Assembly: GCF_039536245.1 (NCBI RefSeq)
Contig: NZ_BAAAYN010000040.1
Location: 92,493-139,465 of the forward strand
DNA: 46,973 bases
Source: Cryptosporangium minutisporangium
Lineage (GTDB): Bacteria; Actinomycetota; Actinomycetes; Mycobacteriales; Cryptosporangiaceae
Direction: 5' to 3'
The notes under the pieces are model-generated. The model did no database searches. It saw only the letters and a list, made by a program, of their open reading frames with translations, and was not told the origin of the DNA. Shown piece by piece: positions 21,852 to 30,212 of the stretch (position 1 is its first letter; the number at the start of each line of letters is the position of its first letter). The translations under genes and the position numbers were made by a program.

Positions 21852-24800
21852 TCAGGTCGCGACCTTGTTTTCCCCTGGAACGTCGCTGCGGAGGCCGCCG
21901 ACCCCGTCGGCCGGGCCGCCGAGCAGGCCGGCCCGGCGGGCCAGCGCCGCCGCCTCGGTGCGCCCGGCCGCGCCGAGCTTGGCCATCAGGTTCGACACGT
22001 GGACGCTGACGGTCTTGTCGCTGATGAACAACGCGCGCCCGATCTGCCGGTTGGTCCGCCCCAGCGCCAGCAGCTCCAGCACCTGCTGCTCCCGGGGGGT
22101 GAGGTCGGTCTCCCGGCGCTCGGCGGCGGGCCGGGCGACCGCGAGCGCGGACAGCTCGGCGAGCAGCGGCGCGGCACGGAGTTCCTGGGCGATCGTCCGG
22201 GCGGCCTCGGCCTCGCGCTGGGCACCGGCCGGATCACCGGTCGCCGCGAGCGCCGCCGCCAGCCGGGCCGTCGACCGCGCGGTCTCGTACCGGTGGCCGT
22301 ACCCGAACCGGTCCACCGAGGTGCGCCACGCCTCGACCAGCTCCTCGGCGGTCGGAGACGTGATCTCGGTACCGCCCGCTCCGGTCACGCCCGTTCCGGA
22401 GCCGCCGACTCCGGCGGACCAGCGCAGCCGCGCCCACTCGGCCTCGGCGCGGGCGACCCACGACCCGCTCTCCGGCCCCAGGCTGCCCCGGCGGCTCATC
22501 ACACCCTCGACCACCCGGCGGACGTCCTCGATCAGCTGCTCACCGCGGGCCACCAGCGCGGTCCGCTCGGCGTCGCCGGTGGGCGCCACCGCACCGGCCA
22601 GCACGCCGAGCATCAGCGCGTGCAGCCGGAACCGGGCGTCGAACCAACGGTTGTTCCAGAGCGTGGCCACCGTGTCGACCACGTCGTCGTGCGTGGCCAG
22701 GGCCGCGGTGACGTCGCCGAGCGTGCCGTAGGCGTCGATCAGCGCCGAGCCGCCCATGATGCCGAGCACCGCGTCGCGCTTCCACCACGCGCGATGTGCC
22801 TCGGCCCGGCGGACGACGTCCGTGGCGCCCCGCCCGGTGTGCACGGCGAGGCTCGCCATGGCCAGGCCGGCCCGGTGCAGCGGCGGCGCTTCCGGGTAGG
22901 ACTCCGCGGTGCGCAGCGCCTCGTCCCAGTGCCCGGCCACGTAGTCGGCCTGCACGCACATGACCAGCGCGTCGGCACCGTAGGGCGCCCAGGGCCGACC
23001 GGCGTCCCGCGCGATCGCCGCGCCCTCGGCGAACGTCCGGCGCCCCTCCTCGAGGAGGCCGCTCTCGTACTGGAACAGCGCCAGGCTGTACACCGACCGC
23101 AGCTTCGCCGGCAGGTCGCCGGACTCGCGTGCGCGGGCCATGCTGTCGCGGAGCAGGCGTTCGGCGACGTCCGGATCGGCAGCCCGCCAGCGTTCGACCC
23201 GGCCCCGGGTGGTGACCGCGTCGGCCTCGACGTTGGGGATGCCGACCTGTACCGCGACCGCTCGAGCCTGCTCGGCGTAGGCGATCGACTCGTCCGCGTG
23301 CCGGTCGCGAGTGGACAGCGCGCGTGCGAGCGCAGCCAGCGCCCTGGCCCGCAGCGCGGTGGGCGGCTCCTCCGGGATCGCGTCCAGTGCCTGGCGGGCC
23401 AGCTGGATGACGTCGAACCCGACGTCGAGCGTGAGCGCGTGCTCGGTGAGCTCGATCAGCAGCGTGGACCGGACGTCGGGCGCGGCGTCGTCGGGCAGGC
23501 GGCGCAGCGCCTCCTCGAGCAGATGCACGGCGCGGAACGGATTTCCGGCGTGCGACGCCGCGCTCGCGGCTTTGCGTGGCAGCTCGACGGCGGTCCGGGC
23601 GTCGGAGACCGCGGGCCCCAGCTCCTGCGCCGCCTCGTACAGGCGCATCGCCTCGCCGGGTGCCGCGACCCGCATCGCCTCGTCACCGGCGCGGATCCCG
23701 GCGTCGAACGCGGTCGCCAGATCGCCGGCCTCCCGGGCGTGCCGTGCCAGGTCGGCGTCGGTGCCGCCGGGGAGCTCCTGGCGGGCGATCACCTCAGCGA
23801 ACTGCGCGTGGTGGTGGCGGCGCTCACCGGGCAGCAGGTCGTCGTAGACCGCTTCGGCCAGCAGCGCGTGCCGGAACGCGTACCCGTCGGCGGGGGTGCG
23901 GTCGAGCACGTGCGCGTCGGTGGCTTCGCGGAGTGCGGTGTGCAGCCGGGCGTCGTCGAGACCCGCCACCCGGACCAAGCGGTCGTGGTCGATCTGGCGG
24001 CCCGCGACCGCTACGACCTGGAGCACGTGCCGGGTCTCCGGGGCGAGCCGCTCGAGGCGCAGCAGGAGCAGGTCGGCCAGGTCGCGCGGAACGCCGACCG
24101 ACGGCGCCCGGCGGGCGGTGAGCTCGGCGAGCAGCTGCTCGGCGAAGAACGCGTTGCCCTGGGCCCGGTCGAGGACGTCGTCGAGCACCTCCGGGCCGAG
24201 GACGTCGTCGGAGCCGCCGGCCAGGCCCCGGACCAGCGCCGCGACGTCGGCGCGCTCGAGCGGCTGCAGCCCGACGCGCAGTACGCCGGGGAGCCGGCCC
24301 CACTCGAGCACGACCGTGCGGAGCGGATGCCTGCGGTGCAGGTCGTCGGAGCGGTAGGACGCCACCGGGACGACCGGTGCGCCGGGCTCGCCCGCCAGCC
24401 GGGCGAGCAGGAAGCCGAACAGATCGCGGGTGGCGCCGTCGGCCCAGTGCAGGTCTTCGACGACGAGCAGCACCCGCCGGTCGGCCGCGAGGTCGAACAG
24501 CGCGCCGAGGACCGCTTCGTAGAGGTCGGCCGGGTCGAGCCGACCCTCGGCTCCGTCGGAACCGACCAACCGCCGCTGCGGGAGCAGGCGGGTCAGCGGC
24601 GGGTAGTGCTCCCGCAGCCGGTCGACGGTCTCCGGCTCGTCCCGGGCCAGCCGCCCGAACGCCTCGCTGACCGGGAGGAAGGGAACTGCATCACCCCCGA
24701 AGCTGACGCAGTGCCCGACCAGGACCAGCGCCCCCTCCGCCGCGGCGGCCCTGGCGAACTCCCGGAGCAGCCGGGTCTTGCCGATGCCCGCTTCGCCGGA

Positions 24801-24908
24801 CACGATCGCCGCGCCCGGCGCTCCTGGCGCCGATCCGTCGAGCAGGGCACGCAGCGTCGCCAACTCGGCATCACGGCCGACCAGCGGCGTCGGTTCCACA
24901 CTCGTCAT
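21852..24908 (-). CDS. LuxR-family regulator with AAA ATPase domain (LAL/MalT-like)
   Basis: 1018-residue large ATP-binding LuxR regulator. It opens with LVGRDAELATLRALLDG, then Walker A SGEAGIGKTRLL (Lys44) and Walker B RRVLLVVEDLHWADG (about 135-148). The middle about 500 residues are TPR-like helical repeats (ARALAALARALSTRDRHADE, ARVEHAL-type arrays). The C-terminal HTH (about 945-1005) reads LTPREQQVLELLALGRTNRQI and SDKTVSVHVSNLMAKLGAAGR. The ATG at 24908 (MTSVEPTPLVGRD) is favoured since the family begins just before the GRDAEL motif. Such proteins activate sugar, antibiotic or stress genes on binding ATP and a ligand. A target could be the 12-bp-arm repeat at 25168-25200. Confidence 0.94.
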   Translation of the reverse strand: MTSVEPTPLVGRDAELATLRALLDGSAPGAPGAAIVSGEAGIGKTRLLREFARAAAAEGALVLVGHCVSFGGDAVPFLPVSEAFGRLARDEPETVDRLREHYPPLTRLLPQRRLVGSDGAEGRLDPADLYEAVLGALFDLAADRRVLLVVEDLHWADGATRDLFGFLLARLAGEPGAPVVPVASYRSDDLHRRHPLRTVVLEWGRLPGVLRVGLQPLERADVAALVRGLAGGSDDVLGPEVLDDVLDRAQGNAFFAEQLLAELTARRAPSVGVPRDLADLLLLRLERLAPETRHVLQVVAVAGRQIDHDRLVRVAGLDDARLHTALREATDAHVLDRTPADGYAFRHALLAEAVYDDLLPGERRHHHAQFAEVIARQELPGGTDADLARHAREAGDLATAFDAGIRAGDEAMRVAAPGEAMRLYEAAQELGPAVSDARTAVELPRKAASAASHAGNPFRAVHLLEEALRRLPDDAAPDVRSTLLIELTEHALTLDVGFDVIQLARQALDAIPEEPPTALRARALAALARALSTRDRHADESIAYAEQARAVAVQVGIPNVEADAVTTRGRVERWRAADPDVAERLLRDSMARARESGDLPAKLRSVYSLALFQYESGLLEEGRRTFAEGAAIARDAGRPWAPYGADALVMCVQADYVAGHWDEALRTAESYPEAPPLHRAGLAMASLAVHTGRGATDVVRRAEAHRAWWKRDAVLGIMGGSALIDAYGTLGDVTAALATHDDVVDTVATLWNNRWFDARFRLHALMLGVLAGAVAPTGDAERTALVARGEQLIEDVRRVVEGVMSRRGSLGPESGSWVARAEAEWARLRWSAGVGGSGTGVTGAGGTEITSPTAEELVEAWRTSVDRFGYGHRYETARSTARLAAALAATGDPAGAQREAEAARTIAQELRAAPLLAELSALAVARPAAERRETDLTPREQQVLELLALGRTNRQIGRALFISDKTVSVHVSNLMAKLGAAGRTEAAALARRAGLLGGPADGVGGLRSDVPGENKVAT

Positions 24909-24968
24909 GAACGCATTGTCGCTCGCCGGTACGACAGGTTTTCCGACACCGGCGCTGACGGCCATCGC

Positions 24969-25151
24969 TCAGCAATCGGGTAACGACGGACGGAGTCGAT
25001 GGCGGTGGAACAGCAGCGCGAAGACGCCGGCCCGGTGCCTGCCGGGACGCACGGGTTCGTCGTCGATGACCCGGGGGCGGGCGGAGGCGCTGAGGCGCTC
25101 GCGGGTGTAGTCGTACTGTGCCTTCGCGAATTCCTCGGTGAGCGAGAACAT
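24969..25151 (-). CDS. Small 60-residue protein, unknown function
   Basis: 60 residues, basic, no membrane segment. The N-terminus MFSLTEEFAKAQYDYTRERL is an amphipathic helix; the rest is Arg/Pro/His-rich. A good ribosome site (AAGAGG) lies 5 nt before the ATG at 25151. A striking perfect inverted repeat (25168-25200) lies just upstream of that site. Codon third positions are GC-rich throughout, as in its neighbours. It precedes the large LuxR gene by 60 bp and may be co-transcribed with it. It is probably a real gene; I recognise no family. Confidence 0.6.
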   Translation of the reverse strand: MFSLTEEFAKAQYDYTRERLSASARPRVIDDEPVRPGRHRAGVFALLFHRHRLRPSLPDC

Positions 25152-25167
25152 CGTGGCCTCTTCAGCT

Positions 25168-25200
25168 AGCAGTGTGGTGGCTTCCGATCACCACACTGCT
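25168..25200. promoter_or_regulatory. Perfect 12-bp inverted repeat, candidate operator
   Basis: AGCAGTGTGGTG (25168-25179) and CACCACACTGCT (25189-25200) are exact inverted arms around a 9-nt spacer (centre-to-centre 21 bp, two helical turns). It sits 16 bp before the ATG at 25151 and about 140 bp after the sigma gene stop. There is no T-tract. An operator (dimeric regulator binding) is more likely than a terminator, but a hairpin in the RNA leader is also possible. Confidence 0.65.
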
Positions 25201-25342
25201 CGGCTGAGGGGCCTCGGGGCATCGCCACCATTCCCTACTGGGGTCCGGCGGCGGGGCCTTAGGCGGGCCTGCGACGCCTTAGACCCGATCGGAATCGACC
25301 GTTTCGCCCGCCCGCGCACCGGACCACCGCCTCAAGCGCCGG

Positions 25343-26362
25343 CTAAGGCAGCGAGACCGGCAGCTCCAGGGCATGGAAGTGGTCGACGCCGATGAAGGAC
25401 GTGATCTCCGCGATCCGGTCGTTCCGCAGCGTGAACACGTTGACCGACCAGGCCGCGTAGGCGCCGGAGCCGGCGTCGGCCAGGTACGAGGCGACCGCCG
25501 GCTGGCCGTTCGCGGCCGTCGTCCGGTGCCGCCACGCCCCGCAGCTGCGCAGCGGTAGTTCGACGGCGAAGTCGCGGACCGCCGCGGCCCCCGCGTACCA
25601 GTGCGGCAGCGGCGGCATCGACCAGGTGACGTCCTCGGTGAGCAGCGCGAGCAAGGCCTCGGCGTCACCGCGCTCCAGCGCGCCCGCGTACCCCTCGACC
25701 AGGCCGCGGACCCGGGCGTCGTCCAGGCTCCGCAGCGTCCGCTGCTGGCTGATCGGCGGCACCCGCTCGGCGACCAGCCGCCTGGCCCGCTGCAGTGCAC
25801 TGTTCACCGACGCGACGCTGGTGTCCATCACGGCCGCGATCTCCGCCGCCGAGAACCCCAGGACGTCGAAGAGCAGCAGCGCGGCCCGCTGGTTGCCCGG
25901 CAGGTGCTGGCAGGCGGCCACGAACGCCAGCTCGACGGCCTCGCGCTGTTCGTACCGGCCGTGCGGGCTGCCGGGCAGGTCCGTGTCGGGGTACGGCGTC
26001 AGCCAAGCCACGTCGGTGGCCGGGGCGTCGTCGAGCACGACCCGTTCGCTGGACGGGCCGAGGTCGACCGGGAGCATCCGCCGGGCGCGGCGCTCGATGG
26101 CGTCCAGACAGACCCGGGTCGCCACCGTGTACAGCCAGGTGCGCAGCGAGCTGCGTCGCTGGAATCCGGTCAGGCCCCGCCAGGCCCGCAGCAGCGCGTC
26201 CTGCAGCGCGTCGTCGGCGTCGTGGGTCGAGCCCAGCATCCGGTAGCAGTGCGCGTGCAGTTCCCGCCGCAGAGGCCGGACGAGACGGTCGAAGGCTGCG
26301 TCGTCACCGTCGCGGGCCAGCGCCAGGTCCGCCTCGGGGGCGGTCGCGGAGATTTCGCTCAC
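25343..26362 (-). CDS. ECF sigma factor with SnoaL-like C-terminal domain (SigG/SigJ-like)
   Basis: 339 residues. Region 2 spans about 25-90 (FDRLVRPLRRELHAHCYRML, DADDALQDALLRAWRGL), with RTWLYTVATRVCLDAIERR following. Region 4 is about 145-200 (LPGNQRAALLLFDVLGFSAAEIAAV, SVASVNSALQRARRLV). Residues about 215-335 form a SnoaL/NTF2-like fold (VEGYAGALERGDAEALLALL, DVTWSMPPLPHWYAG, VFTLRNDRIAEITSFIGV), which replaces a separate anti-sigma in this subgroup. The start is a GTG at 26362. It is divergent from the alpha/beta hydrolase at 26431, 68 bp away, and may control it. A comparable SigG-hydrolase pairing exists in mycobacteria (established knowledge, general). Confidence 0.92.
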   Translation of the reverse strand: MSEISATAPEADLALARDGDDAAFDRLVRPLRRELHAHCYRMLGSTHDADDALQDALLRAWRGLTGFQRRSSLRTWLYTVATRVCLDAIERRARRMLPVDLGPSSERVVLDDAPATDVAWLTPYPDTDLPGSPHGRYEQREAVELAFVAACQHLPGNQRAALLLFDVLGFSAAEIAAVMDTSVASVNSALQRARRLVAERVPPISQQRTLRSLDDARVRGLVEGYAGALERGDAEALLALLTEDVTWSMPPLPHWYAGAAAVRDFAVELPLRSCGAWRHRTTAANGQPAVASYLADAGSGAYAAWSVNVFTLRNDRIAEITSFIGVDHFHALELPVSLP

Positions 26363-26430
26363 GAGCGATGAGTCTGCCCCACCGGCGGAGTCTCCACCGG
26401 TGACGAACGAACCAACTCCGGGAGGAACCG

Positions 26431-27249
26431 ATGATCCGCACCGTCTCCGCCGCGACGCTCGCCGTGCCCGACGCGCGGCTGTACTACGAGGTACGCGGTG
26501 CGGGGCCGCTGCTCGTGCTGGCCGGTGCGCCGATGGACGCGACGGCGTTCACCGCGGTCGCGGAGCTGCTCGCGACCGATCACACGGTGCTCACCACCGA
26601 CCCGCGCGGTATCCACCGCAGTCCGGTCGACCAGCCCGACCGGGACTCGACGCCCGAGGAGCGCGCCGACGACCTGGCGCGGCTGATCGCGCACGTGGAC
26701 GCCGGTCCGGCGGTGGCGCTGGGCTCCAGCGGCGGCGCGGTGAGCGTGCTGGCGCTGGCCGAGCGTCATCCGGACGCCGTGACGACGGTGATCGCGCACG
26801 AGCCGCCGCTGACCGAGCTGCTGCCCGACCGGGAGGCGGTCCGGGCCCGCACCGAGGAGATGATCGCGACGTACCTGAGCGGCGACCGCCGCCTGGCCTG
26901 GGTGCAGTTCCTGGCGAACGCGAACATCCACCTGCCCGACGAGGTGTTCGACGCGACGTTCGGGGCGGAGCCCACGCCGCAGGCCGCCGCGGACGAGCGG
27001 TTCCAGTTCGCGCACCTGCTGCGCGCGACCACCCGGTTCCAGCCGGACGTCGCGGCGCTGCGGGCCGGGCCGGTGCGGGTGGTGGTCGGGATCGGTGAGG
27101 AGTCGGGCGGGCAGATCTGCGACCGGACGTCGCGGGCGCTCGCCGCGGTGCTCGGCGTCGAGCCGACGCTCTTCCCCGGCGACCACGTCGGCTTCGCCGG
27201 GGCGCCGGAGCCGTTCGCGACCCGCCTCCGCGAGATCCTGCGCGGCTGA
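26431..27249 (+). CDS. Alpha/beta hydrolase
   Basis: 272 residues. Elements in order: LLVLAGAPMDATAF, the strand after VLTTDPRGIHRSP, the nucleophile elbow ALGSSGGAVSVLALAERHP (Ser in GSSGG), VRVVVGIGEESGGQIC in the acid region and PGDHVGFAG containing the base His. GGGAGGA just before the ATG at 26431 supports the start. Intact catalytic residues separate it from the nucleophile-less relative at 18958-19782. It diverges from the ECF sigma factor, and ends close to a long inverted repeat. Confidence 0.9.
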   Translation: MIRTVSAATLAVPDARLYYEVRGAGPLLVLAGAPMDATAFTAVAELLATDHTVLTTDPRGIHRSPVDQPDRDSTPEERADDLARLIAHVDAGPAVALGSSGGAVSVLALAERHPDAVTTVIAHEPPLTELLPDREAVRARTEEMIATYLSGDRRLAWVQFLANANIHLPDEVFDATFGAEPTPQAAADERFQFAHLLRATTRFQPDVAALRAGPVRVVVGIGEESGGQICDRTSRALAAVLGVEPTLFPGDHVGFAGAPEPFATRLREILRG

Positions 27250-27264
27250 CCCCGGCGCGCCGGG

Positions 27265-27316
27265 GAAGCGCTGCACAGTTTTGTCCCCTATACCGGACGA
27301 GAGTGTGCAGCGCTTC
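27265..27316. terminator. 13-bp inverted repeat between convergent genes
   Basis: GAAGCGCTGCACA (27265-27277) and TGTGCAGCGCTTC (27304-27316) are exact inverted arms with a 26-nt spacer. The right arm lies inside the last codons of the lyase gene (minus strand). Placement between two convergent genes suggests a shared bidirectional terminator; the long loop is unusual and a protein-binding site is the alternative. Confidence 0.55.
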
Positions 27317-28205
27317 GGACCGGGAAATCGCCGGCTCGGCCTAGCAGGGCGGGGATCTGCGTGCCCAGCTCGGCCTCGATCAGGGTGGCGGCCGCCACCA
27401 CGCCGGAGAGCTCCAACCCCGACGCGATTCCGGAGCGGCGCAGCGCGTACGTCAGGTCCTCGGTCGCGATGTTCCCGGTCGCGGCCGGGGCGAACGGGCA
27501 GCCGCCGATCCCGCCCGCGCTGGCGTCGAGCGCCGCCGCGCCACCCGCCACCGCCGCCAGCGCGTTCGCGTACCCGGTGTTGCGGGTGTTGTGGAAGTGG
27601 AACCGCAGCGGGAGCCCGGTCACCGCCCGCACCTCCCCGATCAGCCGCTCGACGTCGGCCGGTACCCCCACGCCGATCGTGTCGGCGAGCGCGATCTCGT
27701 CCGCCCCGGCGTCCGCACAGGACCGGACGAGCTCCGCGACCGTCGCGGGCGCCACCTCACCCTCGAACGGGCAGCCGAACGCGGCCCCGATCGTCGCCGT
27801 CACCGGCACGCCGGCGGCGTGCGCCCGCCCGCTGATCGCGGCGAACGACCGCAGGGCCGCCTCCATGCTCATGCCCTGGTTGCGCTCGCTGAACGTCTCG
27901 GTGGCCACCACCACGACGTTCACCTCGTCCACGCCGGCGGCCAGCGCGCGGTCGAGCCCGCGTTCGTTGACCACGAGCCCGAGGTAGCGGACGTCGTCGC
28001 GGCGCGGGACGCCGGCCATCACCGCTTCGGCGTCGGCCATCTGGGGGACCCGTTTCGGGTGCACGAAGCTGGTGGCCTCGATCCGCCGCGCACCGGCCGC
28101 GATCAGCGCCTCGATGTACGCGATCTTCGCCTCGGTCGACACCAGCGCGCTCTCGTTCTGCAGCCCGTCGCGGGGCCCGACCTCCACGATCTCCACGGCT
28201 GCCAT
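27288..28205 (-). CDS. Hydroxymethylglutaryl-CoA lyase-like enzyme
   Basis: 305 residues, TIM-barrel DRE-TIM metallolyase. The N-terminal EIVEVGPRDGLQNE carries catalytic Arg and Asp. ATSFVHPKRVPQMADAEAV, GCPFEGEV, ADEIALADTIGVGVP, LRFHFHNTRNTGYANALAA (HxH metal ligands) and GGIGGCPFAPAATGNIATED (active-site Cys and metal Asn) follow the HMG-CoA lyase order. The reaction is retro-aldol cleavage of a 3-hydroxy-3-methyl acyl-CoA into acetyl-CoA and a keto acid. The ATG at 28205 has GGAGGAC upstream. It is divergent from the GntR-CoA-transferase operon and shares its operator region, so it likely belongs to the same pathway. Confidence 0.93.
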   Translation of the reverse strand: MAAVEIVEVGPRDGLQNESALVSTEAKIAYIEALIAAGARRIEATSFVHPKRVPQMADAEAVMAGVPRRDDVRYLGLVVNERGLDRALAAGVDEVNVVVVATETFSERNQGMSMEAALRSFAAISGRAHAAGVPVTATIGAAFGCPFEGEVAPATVAELVRSCADAGADEIALADTIGVGVPADVERLIGEVRAVTGLPLRFHFHNTRNTGYANALAAVAGGAAALDASAGGIGGCPFAPAATGNIATEDLTYALRRSGIASGLELSGVVAAATLIEAELGTQIPALLGRAGDFPVRSAAHSRPV

Positions 28206-28250
28206 GCGTCCTCCCTCGACCACGGACACCTGTCTAGCATCGTCCGCGAG

Positions 28251-28325
28251 ATGTATGCAATCCCCGAGAAACAAGCAGGAGAACCCTTGAAAGAACGCAC
28301 TTCGATCCACTACATGTATGCAATC
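28251..28325. promoter_or_regulatory. Paired GntR-type operators in divergent promoter region
   Basis: ATGTATGCAATC occurs at 28251-28262 and again at 28314-28325, same orientation and exactly 63 bp apart (about six turns). Each resembles the FCD/GntR TTGTATACAA type. The first overlaps a possible lyase -35 (TTGCAT, minus strand), the second the probable gntR promoter. TTGAAA (28287-28292) may be a -35 for the regulator gene. Confidence 0.7.
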
Positions 28326-28345
28326 GACGAACGGAGTGGCCTCCG

Positions 28346-28999
28346 ATGACGGCAGCGAGCGATCGCGCGGCGGACGAGCTGCGCTTCCGGATCCTGGGCG
28401 GGGAGTTCGTCCCCGGCGAGCGGCTCGGCGAGTCCGAACTCGCCGCGACGCTCGGCGTGAGCCGCACGCCCGTCCGCGAAGCCCTGCGCAAACTCGCCGC
28501 CGACGGACTGGTGGAGATCACCCCGAACAAGGGCGCCCGCGTCGTCGAGCACCCGCGTGCCGACCTCGACGCGATCTTCGCGATCCGCGCGCACGTCGAG
28601 GGCCTGGCCGCGCGGGCGGCGGCCGCCGTCGCGTCCGACGACGACGTCGATCGGCTCGAGGAGATCGCCACCGCGCTGGAGAAGCACTCCGACGCCGGCC
28701 GGCTGGACGAGGTGTACCAGCTGAACGCGGAGTTCCACGGCCTGCTCAACGGCCTCGCCCGCAGCAGCGTGCTGACCAACACCGTCAGCCAGTTGATCCA
28801 CGCGTCGGTGCTGTTCCGGACGCTGCACGCCTTCGACGAGGCCGCTCGCCGCCGCAGCTGCGCGCACCACCACGAGATCGTCGCCGCGCTGCGCGCCCGC
28901 GACCCGGACTGGGCCGAAGCCGTCATGCACGCGCATCTCTACTCCGCCCGCGCGTCCCTGCTCGGACCCCGCCACCCCGCCGTCGAGGAGGCACCATGA
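28346..28999 (+). CDS. GntR-family regulator, FCD subfamily
   Basis: 217 residues. N-terminal winged helix: LRFRILGGEFVPGERLGESE, LAATLGVSRTPVREALRKLAADGLV, ITPNKGARV. The C-terminal FCD ligand domain is all helical (residues about 85-210) with metal-binding His in NAEFHGLLN, CAHHHEIVA and MHAHLY. These proteins bind carboxylates and repress catabolic operons until the ligand arrives. The ATG at 28346 is preceded by GGAGTGG. Its stop overlaps the CoA-transferase start (ATGA), so it is co-translated with the enzymes it presumably controls through the 28251/28314 operators. Confidence 0.93.
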   Translation: MTAASDRAADELRFRILGGEFVPGERLGESELAATLGVSRTPVREALRKLAADGLVEITPNKGARVVEHPRADLDAIFAIRAHVEGLAARAAAAVASDDDVDRLEEIATALEKHSDAGRLDEVYQLNAEFHGLLNGLARSSVLTNTVSQLIHASVLFRTLHAFDEAARRRSCAHHHEIVAALRARDPDWAEAVMHAHLYSARASLLGPRHPAVEEAP

Positions 29000-30198
29000 C
29001 CGATCGACCGCTCCCCCTCCGCGACGTCCGCGTGGTCGAGCTGGGCCAGCTCCTGGCCGGCCCGTTCTGCGGCCAGCTGCTCGGCGACTTCGGCGCCGAG
29101 GTCATCAAGGTCGAGGACCCGACGAAGGGCGACCCGATGCGGCAGTGGGGCCGGGAGAAGCCGCACGGCCGCTCGCTCTGGTGGCCGGTGGTCGCCCGGA
29201 ACAAGAAGTCGGTCACCTGCGACCTGCGGACGGCCGACGGTCAGCGGCTCGTCCGCGAGCTGGTCGGCCACGCCGACGTCCTCCTGGAGAACTTCCGGCC
29301 GGGGACGCTGGAGCGCTGGGGCCTCGCGCCGGAACAGCTCTGGGAGATCAACCCGCGGCTGGTGGTCACCCGGGTCACCGGCTACGGCCAGACCGGGCCG
29401 TACGCCGCGCGGGCCGGGTTCGGCTCGATCGGCGAGGCGATGGGCGGCATCCGGTACGTCACCGGCTCCGCCGACCAACCGCCGTCCCGGGCCGGTATCT
29501 CGCTGGGCGACTCCCTCGCCGCGATGCACGCCACCCTCGGCACGCTGGTCGCGCTGCACGAACGCGGCAAATCGAACAAAGGCCAGGTCGTCGACGCGGC
29601 GATCTACGAGTCGGTGCTCGGGCTGATGGAGTCGCTGCTCTCCGAGTGGCAGCACGCCGGCTACCAGCGGGAACGAACGGGCCCGGTGTTGCCGAACGTC
29701 GCGCCGAGCAACGTCTACCCGACCCGGGACGGCGACAGCATCCTGATCGCGGCGAACCAGGACAGCGTCTTCGGCCGGCTCGCGGCCGTGATGGACCGTC
29801 CGGAGCTGCGCGAGCACCCGCACTACGCAACGCACGGCGCCCGCGGCGAGTACATGGACGAGCTGGACGCGCTCATCGCGGAGTGGACCGCCCGGTACCA
29901 CACCGAGGACCTGCTGGCGCGGCTGCACGAGGCCGGTGTCCCGGCGGGGCGCATCTACCGGGCGAAGGACATGTTCGAGGATCCGCACTTCGCCGCCCGC
30001 GACGCGATCGTCACCGTGCCGGACCCCGCGCTGGGCCCGATCGCGATGCAGAACGTCTTTCCCAAGCTGTCCGCCTCACCGGGGTCGGTGCGCCGCACCG
30101 GTCCCGCGCTCGGCGAGCACAACGACGAGATCTACCGGGGCCTGCTGGGCCTGTCCGGCGAGGAACTCGAACGGCTCAGCAGAGCCGGAACCATCTGA
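28996..30198 (+). CDS. CoA-transferase, family III (CaiB/BaiF)
   Basis: 400 residues. The N-terminal LRDVRVVELGQLLAGPFCGQLLGDFGAEVIKVEDP, DVLLENFRPGTLERWGL, GYGQTGPYA and ISLGDSLAAMHATLG (catalytic Asp) are family III hallmarks. The enzyme moves CoA from a donor such as succinyl-CoA to a carboxylic acid. Overlap with the GntR gene and a 14-nt gap to the hydantoinase A gene place it in one operon. In this cluster it would activate the acid made by ring opening, so that the divergent lyase can cleave it; that is inference. The ATG at 28996 overlaps the previous stop. Confidence 0.93.
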   Translation: MTDRPLPLRDVRVVELGQLLAGPFCGQLLGDFGAEVIKVEDPTKGDPMRQWGREKPHGRSLWWPVVARNKKSVTCDLRTADGQRLVRELVGHADVLLENFRPGTLERWGLAPEQLWEINPRLVVTRVTGYGQTGPYAARAGFGSIGEAMGGIRYVTGSADQPPSRAGISLGDSLAAMHATLGTLVALHERGKSNKGQVVDAAIYESVLGLMESLLSEWQHAGYQRERTGPVLPNVAPSNVYPTRDGDSILIAANQDSVFGRLAAVMDRPELREHPHYATHGARGEYMDELDALIAEWTARYHTEDLLARLHEAGVPAGRIYRAKDMFEDPHFAARDAIVTVPDPALGPIAMQNVFPKLSASPGSVRRTGPALGEHNDEIYRGLLGLSGEELERLSRAGTI

Positions 30199-30212
30199 GA
30201 GGGGAGGCGCGG

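Noticed and set aside
21705-24983. A 1092-codon open frame on the plus strand opposite the LuxR regulator
   Set aside because: It is an antisense shadow: the minus strand carries an intact AAA-LuxR protein with recognisable motifs, and the plus frame is low-complexity Arg/Gly/Pro without domains.
29145-30198. Long plus-strand frame beginning inside the CoA-transferase gene and merging with hyuA
   Set aside because: The hyuA protein starts properly at ATG 30213; the upstream part is an out-of-frame reading of the transferase.
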